In this document: one piece after another, positions 1-6,900 of the stretch
How positions within the stretch are numbered: the first letter of the stretch is position 1
Layout: every line of letters begins with the position of its first letter
Assembly: GCA_023807065.1 (NCBI GenBank)
Contig: JAJJLU010000065.1
Location: 1 to 20,668, forward strand
Reading direction: 5' to 3'
DNA: 20,668 bases
DNA from: Isotricha intestinalis
Lineage: Eukaryota; Ciliophora; Litostomatea; Vestibuliferida; Isotrichidae
The notes under the pieces: generated by a model
The model's input: the letters and a program-made list of their open reading frames with translations, nothing else
What the model was told of the DNA's origin: nothing
Databases searched by the model: none
Translations under genes and position numbers: made by a program

Positions 1-48
1 CCCAATCCCCAATCCCCAATCCCCAATCCCCAATCCCCAATCCCCAAT
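1..48. repeat. Left telomere, (CCCCAAT)n C-strand
   Basis: Seven head-to-tail heptamers are present, the first lacking one C because the sequence begins inside the unit (CCCAAT, then six CCCCAAT). The C-rich strand is at the 5' end, as expected for a true chromosome end. The matching G-strand repeat closes the other end of the window, so both ends are capped. After position 48 the register breaks into CCCCCCAAAAAA (49-60). The unit differs from the Tetrahymena-type CCCCAA by one extra T. Confidence 0.97.
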
Positions 49-260
49 CCCCCCAAAAAATTGTTTATTATTATTTCTTATTTTATTCATTCTTTTTATA
101 AAAAAATAATAATAAAAAAATCAAATTAATATATAAAAACATTTAATAATAATTAAAATAATAAGAAGAGAAGTATAAGTTATTTTTTTATTTTTTTATT
201 TTTTGCGTTTATTTTAAGTTTGTTTTCTTTAAGTTTAATTGATTAATAAATTAAAAAAAT
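49..260. other. Left subtelomere and 5' flank of the first gene
   Basis: About 210 bp of very AT-rich sequence lie between the telomere and the first start codon. It begins with CCCCCCAAAAAA, which may be a slipped telomere unit or the site of telomere addition. I see no open frame of useful length, no RNA gene and no repeat shared with the right subtelomere. It presumably holds the promoter and 5' leader of the gene at 261, but no TATA-type element can be picked out of this composition. Confidence 0.6.
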
Positions 261-842
261 ATGAAAACTATATATCCAATTCATATAAGGAATTTTAACT
301 TTCTTTTCAAAAATAATATAGGAAAACTAAATTCATGTTCATTAATTAATACAAGAAACAATAAAAAAATCAATCAATCAAAAATAAAAAATAAAACTTA
401 TATGAATCAAATGACTCAAACAACAAGAAACAATAATTTAACAACAAATGATTTTGCTTTTTTAACATTTTTAAAAGATAATAGAGAAAATAATTTTTTG
501 CCAATTAAAGAAAAAAGCTTTAATTTACCAAAAATAAGAATAAAAGAAGAAAATTTAAAAATGAAAATCTCAAAAGTTCATTTAAAATTAGATTTTAATT
601 GTAAAACTTTAAGAGAAAATAAAATAAGAAATAAATTTTTATCTCTTATTAAAGATGCTTCCTTTCAAAAAAATCAAATTGGAAATTTAATTTATAATGA
701 AATATATGAAAATAAAAAAAGTAAAAGTATAAAAAAGAGAAACAATAATTTTAATATTTCTTTTAAAAATTCTTTTATTCAAAATAGTCTTAAAAAGTCA
801 AATTCATGTAGATTAATAAAAAAATTTAAAATAAAATATTAA
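261..842 (+). CDS. Hypothetical protein, basic, Lys/Asn-rich, 193 aa
   Basis: I do not recognise this protein. It is strongly basic and rich in Lys, Asn and Ile, with no clear signal peptide, membrane segment or catalytic motif. A six-residue element is nearly repeated near both ends: NSCSLI at residues 24-29 and NSCRLI at residues 181-186. The last 45 residues form an especially basic tail. The start is the first ATG after an in-frame TAA at 252-254, and the stop is TAA. In sequence this AT-rich, where roughly one codon in ten would be a stop by chance, 193 open codons are very unlikely to be noise. It lies in tandem with the gene at 874, only 31 bp away. That is tight enough that the two could be parts of one spliced gene, although no convincing splice sites are seen. 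Function unknown. Confidence 0.78.
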   Translation: MKTIYPIHIRNFNFLFKNNIGKLNSCSLINTRNNKKINQSKIKNKTYMNQMTQTTRNNNLTTNDFAFLTFLKDNRENNFLPIKEKSFNLPKIRIKEENLKMKISKVHLKLDFNCKTLRENKIRNKFLSLIKDASFQKNQIGNLIYNEIYENKKSKSIKKRNNNFNISFKNSFIQNSLKKSNSCRLIKKFKIKY

Positions 843-873
843 TATAATTTTTTATATAAATTTAAATTTAAAA

Positions 874-1371
874 ATGAATAATTCAACTCATAGATTAAAT
901 TTTTCAAATAATTTTGGAATCATAAATTCAAAAAATACATTTTCTTCTGAACAAAAATATCAAATTAATAATATTTCAAGAACTCCTTTTCAAATAAGAT
1001 TAAATGATATTAATGTTAAAAATTTAAATCAGGAAAATTTAAGTAAAAAATTTTTGAAATTTGATACTATAAAAAAAAATAATTTGAATAGAAAAAATAT
1101 GAAAACAATTAATGAATGTGATAATATTATTGAAAATAATGAAGATGAAATTAATCATGATAATTGTTATTGTATGTTTACTCCTTCTAAACAATTTGAA
1201 TTTTCTAATCAAAAATTTAAATTTGATGATTTTAATTCTAATTTTCATATTCAAACTCCAGTAATTAATTATGAAGAATATTCTCAAAGAAAATTTAATT
1301 TACTTAATCGAAACGATTTTAATGATATTAATAATTATATAAAAACTCCTTCGAAATTTGATAATATATAA
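874..1371 (+). CDS. Hypothetical protein, Asn-rich with repeated Thr-Pro sites, 165 aa
   Basis: I do not recognise this protein. It is rich in Asn, Phe, Asp and Lys and looks mostly disordered, with no membrane segment. Four Thr-Pro dipeptides stand out, at Thr37, Thr103, Thr128 and Thr158. Two of them sit in a repeated TPSK motif (103-106 and 158-161), each followed closely by Phe. Such sites suit proline-directed kinases of the CDK/MAPK class, but that is inference. An acidic patch with a CYC triplet lies at about residues 86-100. The start is the only ATG near the beginning; the frame is open upstream to 835 but has no earlier ATG. AAA precedes the ATG, as in most genes here, and the stop is TAA. 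It converges on the minus-strand gene ending at 1606. An antisense frame at 1039-1287 is a shadow. Confidence 0.78.
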   Translation: MNNSTHRLNFSNNFGIINSKNTFSSEQKYQINNISRTPFQIRLNDINVKNLNQENLSKKFLKFDTIKKNNLNRKNMKTINECDNIIENNEDEINHDNCYCMFTPSKQFEFSNQKFKFDDFNSNFHIQTPVINYEEYSQRKFNLLNRNDFNDINNYIKTPSKFDNI

Positions 1372-1605
1372 GTCAAAATAATTATTTTATGATTAATGAA
1401 GAATAAAATTAATAAACATATAAAAAAAATATTAAACTTAAAAAACCAATTATAAATAATTAAAATTAAAGATTAAAAAATAAAAAAATTTTAAAAGAAA
1501 TAGTAAATTAATTAATTAATATTATTAAAAGCAGAAATAAAGATATTGAATTTTTTTAAATGTTCCTATAAAATATAATTAAATTGAAATTATTTAAAAA
1601 AAAAA
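1372..1605. other. Intergenic gap between convergent genes
   Basis: This 234-bp AT-rich gap separates two genes that point at each other, so it should hold both 3' untranslated regions and polyadenylation sites. It includes a run of TTAA/ATTA repeats around 1505-1530. I see no gene or RNA in it. Confidence 0.6.
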
Positions 1606-2346
1606 TTATTTTCTCCTACTATATTTACTGCTTCTATCATTAACATTATTTTGATTATTTCTTCTAATATTTCCTCTAGAAGCATTATTATTATTGTCTT
1701 CAATAGGTTTACTAAATTTTCTATTAGCAGGTACCAATTTACTAGGAGAAATATTTTGATTATTTAATTTTTTTCCATTTTGAATTGAAGAATCATTAAT
1801 TTTCCTATTTGAAATATTATTATTATTCTTATTTTGAGTATTACTTCTTCTTTTATTTCCTCCTGTATTATTAATTCTATTTTCATTTTTTTTATATATT
1901 TCTTCTTGTAAATTTCCTCTTTTTTCACTTCTTATAAATGTAACTGATAAAGTAGGAATTTTTTTATTTACTCTTTCATCAAAAAATAAAGATTCATTTA
2001 ATTTTATTTCATCAAATCCTCCTATTTTCAAATTTGCTATTATTATTTTTGCTTCATGTGATTGCATTACTGATATTGGTTCTGATATTATTATTTCTCC
2101 TTTTCCTTTTATTTTCATTTTTGCAAATAAATTTGTTAGAAATAATGGGGTTATTAATTCTACTTTTGTATTTTTTATTGTCACTGTTGAAAATTGCTCA
2201 TTTGATAAATTCTTTATTTTTAATAAATTAGATGAGTTTATATAAAAGTAATTTTCTAAGTGAGAATAATTATCTGATTTATCTATTATTAATGTCATTG
2301 ATTCAGGCAATGGTTTTGATAATGATTTTGATCTTCTAGACGACAT
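1606..2346 (-). CDS. Protein with a possible degenerate methyltransferase-like domain and a basic disordered tail, 246 aa
   Basis: Function is not certain. Residues 15-142 look like a small alpha/beta domain, and residues 143-246 are a disordered Asn/Arg/Lys/Ser-rich tail. From about residue 67 the order is helix (FLTNLFAKMKIKGKG), strand ending in a Glu-Pro (EIIISEP, 84-90), helix (HEAKIIIANLKIGGF, 97-111), strand (DEIKL) and strand (TLSVTFI, 132-138). That order matches the C-terminal half of a class I methyltransferase fold. The nearest pattern I recall is the N-terminal domain of anamorsin/Dre2, a methyltransferase-like fold. The protein contains no cysteine at all, so the anamorsin Fe-S domain is absent. 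No glycine-rich SAM-binding loop is visible either, so catalysis is doubtful. The start is bounded by an in-frame TAA one codon upstream, AAA precedes ATG, and the stop is TAA. The gene is real (0.85); the fold assignment is tentative (about 0.3). Confidence 0.82.
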   Translation of the reverse strand: MSSRRSKSLSKPLPESMTLIIDKSDNYSHLENYFYINSSNLLKIKNLSNEQFSTVTIKNTKVELITPLFLTNLFAKMKIKGKGEIIISEPISVMQSHEAKIIIANLKIGGFDEIKLNESLFFDERVNKKIPTLSVTFIRSEKRGNLQEEIYKKNENRINNTGGNKRRSNTQNKNNNNISNRKINDSSIQNGKKLNNQNISPSKLVPANRKFSKPIEDNNNNASRGNIRRNNQNNVNDRSSKYSRRK

Positions 2347-2667
2347 TTTTTAATTTTTTGGTTTAAAATTTAAATTTTTTTAAATTTTATTTTTTTTTTA
2401 AATGTTTTTAAAAATAATAATGTGATTATATATATTTATTTATATTTATTTAATTAATTTATTATAATAAATGATAAATACAAAGAAAGAATTAATGAAG
2501 ATTTAAAAGAATCACAAGATTTAAATTTTTTAAAATAATGATATTTTATAATCTATATCTATATAAATAAACTAATTATTTTATTTAAAAATATTAGCAT
2601 TTGGTAAATAACAAAAATATATATCTATATTTTCAAACACTATTTTTAAACAATTACAAAAATATTT
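2347..2667. other. Intergenic region (321 bp) between two minus-strand genes
   Basis: This AT-rich spacer should hold the promoter of the gene starting at 2346 and the 3' end of the kinase gene. It contains an exact 11-bp direct repeat, TATATCTATAT, at 2554-2564 and 2620-2630; in this composition that may be chance. A short stretch at 2470-2538 reads like coding sequence on the plus strand but has no start codon. No gene is supported here. Confidence 0.6.
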
Positions 2668-3765
2668 TTAATCTCCAATTCCAACTCTTCCAGTAAAAGC
2701 ATTCCAAAAAGTATTATAATCTTCTCTATCTCTATCAACTTCTTTATTTCCATTTTTTTCTTCTTCTTCTTCTTTCCTATATAATTCTTCTCTTTCTTCT
2801 TTGATTTTTTTAATCATTTCCAATCCATCTTTAGCAGAAATTCTTTCTTTAACATTTCTAGTGAGTAATTTTTGGCAAAAATCTCTTAATTGATCATTTT
2901 CAATTAATTCAAAGTTAATTTGTTTAAATTTGATTTCATCGTCTAATTCACTTCTACTTTCTCCTCTGAAAGGTTCATATCCAGTCATCATATTAAATAA
3001 TAAAACTCCAATAGCCCAAATATCGACTTTTTCATTATAACCTAAATGAGAAATAATTTCTGGAGCTGCATAATTTGGAGTTCCTAAATATTCAGTAAGA
3101 TATTTTCCTTTAGGTGGAAAATGAGTTGACATTCCAAAATCTATTAATTTTACTATTGCTTTATCACCTGGATCTATTGTTATCATAAAATTTTCTGGTT
3201 TTATATCTCTGTGAACTATATGTTCTGTATTATGTAAATAATCTATTGTTGACATTATTTGTACCATTAAATCTATTGTTAAATCTAATGGTAAATGACC
3301 TATAGGAGAATTTACTATAAAATCAAATAAATCTCCTCCTTCTCCAAGTTCCATTACAAAAGATATTGTTTTTAAGTCTTCAAAAATATCAAAATATTCA
3401 ATTATATTTGGATGCTTTAGTTTACTAAACTCTGCTTCTTTTATTATACTTAATTTTGATTTAATTGACATTTTATTTATTCTCTTTATTGCAAATTTTT
3501 CTCCATCCTTTTCTCCTATGCATACTGTTCCACTTGCTCCTTGACCTAAAATTTCAGAGTCTAATTTATAATATTTATTGATGTCATCTCGTCTTGCTAA
3601 TGTCGTTGGAATTATATAGTCATCATTTTCTCCTTGAGAATTATTCTTGTTTGAAAGAGTCGCATGGGTTGTTGAATTAGTCTTTGTTTTGTCTTTATTG
3701 GATGATTTGTTTATTGCCTTTTTCTGTGGTTTCCTTGTGTTATTTGAAGAATCACAAATCCCCAT
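2668..3765 (-). CDS. Serine/threonine protein kinase, CDPK/CAMK-like catalytic domain, predicted N-acylated
   Basis: This enzyme transfers phosphate from ATP to Ser/Thr residues. The catalytic domain spans about residues 67-318 and has every key element. The glycine-rich loop GQGASGTV is at 74-81, the ATP-anchoring Lys94 lies in FAIK, and the helix-C Glu is probably Glu110. The catalytic loop HRDIKPEN is at 185-192 (base Asp187) and DFG at 209-211. Activation segment GTPNYAAPE is at 228-236 and the structural Asp248 is in DIW. It should therefore be active. The protein begins MGICDSS, a good N-myristoylation signal (Gly2, Ser6), and Cys4 is a likely palmitoylation site, so membrane or ciliary-membrane attachment is inferred. 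A polar linker (8-55) precedes the domain. The tail (321-365) is a charged helix ending in an aromatic patch. The catalytic domain resembles calcium-dependent kinases, but there are no EF-hands, so direct calcium control is not evident. The start is the only in-frame ATG after TAA at 3778-3780; the stop is TAA. Confidence 0.95.
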   Translation of the reverse strand: MGICDSSNNTRKPQKKAINKSSNKDKTKTNSTTHATLSNKNNSQGENDDYIIPTTLARRDDINKYYKLDSEILGQGASGTVCIGEKDGEKFAIKRINKMSIKSKLSIIKEAEFSKLKHPNIIEYFDIFEDLKTISFVMELGEGGDLFDFIVNSPIGHLPLDLTIDLMVQIMSTIDYLHNTEHIVHRDIKPENFMITIDPGDKAIVKLIDFGMSTHFPPKGKYLTEYLGTPNYAAPEIISHLGYNEKVDIWAIGVLLFNMMTGYEPFRGESRSELDDEIKFKQINFELIENDQLRDFCQKLLTRNVKERISAKDGLEMIKKIKEEREELYRKEEEEEKNGNKEVDRDREDYNTFWNAFTGRVGIGD

Positions 3766-3970
3766 TTTAATTAATATTTATTATAGTTATAATTTATTTA
3801 TAAAATAATTTTTTTTGTGTAATCGTTTTTAATGATAAACAAGTGATTTTTTACAATTTTTCTTTTGAGATACATTTGTAAATAATAAACAATATTTTTA
3901 TTTTTTAAATTTATAAATATAATAATGTGTGATTAAAAATAGATAAATAATATCTAAAAAAAAGAAACTT
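3766..3970. other. Intergenic region: kinase promoter and dynein 3' end
   Basis: This 205-bp AT-rich gap must hold the kinase promoter and the dynein transcript's 3' untranslated region. A perfect 6-bp inverted repeat, TAGATA-AATAA-TATCTA, lies at 3940-3956, just downstream of the dynein stop codon. It could fold in the dynein 3' end, but such short AT palindromes are common by chance here. No other signal is seen. Confidence 0.5.
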
Positions 3971-6900
3971 TTAAATCTTCAAATTGACAATATTATCAGT
4001 CTTTTCGCAATCAAGGATAACTGCAACACCAGCAATAGTCCACTTAGCAGGTGGAGCTTTAGTTCTGAATTGAGCAAAGCAAACAAAAGTGCTTTGTCTA
4101 TCAATAGTTTTATAAATAGGACAAATATAAGAATTTTTCAAATCTTTCTTTGGATCCAATAATTCAACAGACATAACTTTACAGAAAATAATAGGTAATA
4201 CAAAGAAGTTTTCTTTAGGTCTACTTTCTTCAAGAACTTTATTATCTTCATCAAATCTACATCCTTGTAAATGTAATCCATAAATTGGTACACCTTGTGA
4301 TTCTTTAAATACAATTCCTTGTGGTTCATTATCTTTGAGATAGTAATTTGATGGTTCTGTTAAAATATCTAATTTATCTAATTCTTGTTCTAATTTTCTT
4401 GCTGCTAATTGACGAATAGCTGTTAAATATGAAAGAGGATTAAATAATCTATTAATGAAAACTACTTTTGGTACAGTGTTATCATTTCCTTCAAATTGTT
4501 TCAATTGTTCTATTCTTGCTACAAGTGATTTAAGCCATGAACCAAGAGGTCTGTTTGTTGCGAAACCATCTGAAATCCATTTTGCAGGTACACGATTTGC
4601 ACTTAAACTGAAAATTAATTGTTCTATTCTTTCATCCATTGTTAATTTACCATCTATAGCATCACATATATCTTTACAATTCTTTTTAATTAATTCACAT
4701 AAAGCTCTCATTTGTTCACATTCTTGCATAAATACATTTTGATCTGGTGTTAATTCTCCTTCTCTTGTTTGTTTCATCTTAATAATATCAAAGAGACCAT
4801 CTGCACTTTTTGCAGTTATATCATCACATTGTCCTTTAACAGCATCGAATCTATTTCCTTCACTATCACCTGAATCACCACCACTTTCTTTAGGTTCTAA
4901 ATCGATAAGATTTCTGAATAATGTATTTGTTTCAGTAATACGATATTCTAATTCAGCATTAGGATGTAAACCGAATAAAGCAGGAGATTCACTAGTAATG
5001 ACAGCATCAATATATGAAGCCCATGTTTCGAATGGATATACTGCATTATTAAGAGGAGTCTTAATTGGATTGACTTTCATAACAGGGTTATTAGATGGAT
5101 AAGGTACAAGATCTAAATCTTCTAATAATTTATCACCAAGAATATAATCTAAATATGAGTTATTAAGAACTCTATCCATATCATCGACAATGTGTCCACC
5201 ATACATAATTTCACCTACAATATATTTAAGATCTTCCCATGGAATCTTACTTGTTGCTGCTTCGAGATATTTAGCAACGACTGCATCAGAGTTACGTAAA
5301 TCATCAAGATTGAATGGATAATTTCTATTCCAACCAAGAGAACCGAATTTCTTTCTTTCTATAACGACTGCATGATAATATGATAAACCAAAGATGACTC
5401 CACATCTTCTTCTATCATCTATTGGATTAACACCATCTCCAGTCTTAAGAGTTGTGAAGGCAATTTTCATATTTTCTTTAAGACCACTTGGAGGTTCATT
5501 TGTTAATTTAATACATTTTTCTAAAATACCAACTGGGATATTTGGACTTGGTTCAGCTGATAAGTAAAGTCTGAAATCTTCATGTCCTTTTTCTTTTGCA
5601 ATTTCTTTCATTTTTTCTTCTAATGTTTTCAACCATTTTGGCATTAAGTGAATATTTTGAAGGAAAAGCCATTCACCATTACTATTACAATTTCTTAATT
5701 CTTCTTCTGCTCCTTTTTCTGCATTTTGACCCATAGCAATATATTTGAAACCATGTTCCTTTGTGAATTTCTTTTTGATTTTCTTTGGTAAAATATCACC
5801 TCCTAAAATTTCTAAGTCTTTAATTGGATTGGAACCAGGAGATAAAATGAAGAATATTGGGACTTCTGGTTTAGAATCGAAATATGATTGTAATAAACTT
5901 TCTGAGAATGTTCTTGCATATAAGAATTCTTCTCCATGTGGTAAACAGACTTTAATAAATTCATTAAGAGCAATACCAACTCTTTCAGGACGACAAGCTC
6001 TAAGAACTAAAATCTTATGGAATGAATATTTCTTATATTTCTTCCATTCTGGAGGTAAATCTAAATCTTCTGGATTAATTTCATTATACCATTCTTTGAA
6101 TTTAGAAGAATATTCTTTTTCTATCTTCTCTGAAAATCCTTGTAAACCATCTAAGTCACTTAACCAGCAAAGTGATTCCCATTGTGAGTTTTCTAAGAAA
6201 TCAACTGATTTTTCTTTAGTAACTCCAGTCTTTTGAGGGCATTTCAATAAGAAATCAATATGTTTTTGTGTGATACCTTGTAAACTTTCATGAGTCAAAG
6301 CACCTTTCTTTTGTAATAAACGGATGGCAATCATAGTAAGTAAAAGTTGTTTATCTTTTTCGAACATACCTGCAGAAATCCAAATATAAACAGTAATTCT
6401 TATTTTTTCTCTTAAAGCAGCTACTCTTTGTATTAAATTATCATTTTTAGGAGTATTTGCAATAGCTTTTTCGAAGAAGTAAACGAAACTATTTAAAGAA
6501 TATTGATACATATCTTGAATAACGAATAATTTAGAAATTAAGAAGAAAAGCATAGCACCTTCTTCACCGACTCCTCTATAAATTTCTCTTTTCTTGTTAA
6601 TATCAATAATAAGTGCTTCAGTAGTTCTTTGAGATTCTTCAATTTGAGTGGCTCTTGTTTTGGTAACTTCAAGTGAGTTAATTAATTCTTTATTATCTAA
6701 AATTGTTGCTTCATCAGCTTCTGATAATTTTACTAAGACATCATCTTCCTTTAAGATTAATTCAGCTTGGAATTCATTAATTTCAGTAACGTATTTTCTA
6801 ATACTTTCTTCTAATTCAGGTTGTTCAATATTGACGACCATAGCTAATAATTGATCTTCTAAACCTTTTTCAGTGACAATGAAGTTAATTAAAGTACATT

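Noticed and set aside
1..48. Terminal repeats as a tandem satellite or CRISPR-like array
   Set aside because: Units are directly adjacent without spacers, lie at the very ends, and are complementary in the orientation required of telomeres.
808..893. Intron GT(808)-AG(893) joining the first two genes
   Set aside because: The join gives an immediate in-frame TAA after one codon and does not match the phase of the second gene.
1039..1287. Antisense 82-codon frame under the gene at 874
   Set aside because: Its Ile/Phe-rich product is simply the complement of Asn/Lys-rich coding sequence; the plus-strand frame is longer and has a typical start and stop.
2034..2231. Plus-strand 65-codon Leu-rich frame opposite the gene at 1606-2346
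   Set aside because: It looks like a membrane protein only because Leu codons are antisense to the Lys/Asn/Glu codons of the real gene; the start is arbitrary.
2470..2538. Short plus-strand stretch reading NDKYKERINEDLKESQDLNF, followed by a stop
   Set aside because: It looks coding-like but is only about 22 codons, has no in-frame ATG, and is preceded by a stop a few codons upstream. A missed exon would need splice sites I cannot see.
4138..4329. Minus-strand 63-codon frame within the dynein C-terminal region
   Set aside because: It is an out-of-frame reading of dynein coding sequence on the same strand.
5745..6236. Plus-strand 163-codon frame opposite the dynein AAA5/AAA6 region
   Set aside because: It is an antisense shadow of conserved dynein sequence with no recognisable motif and no promoter context.
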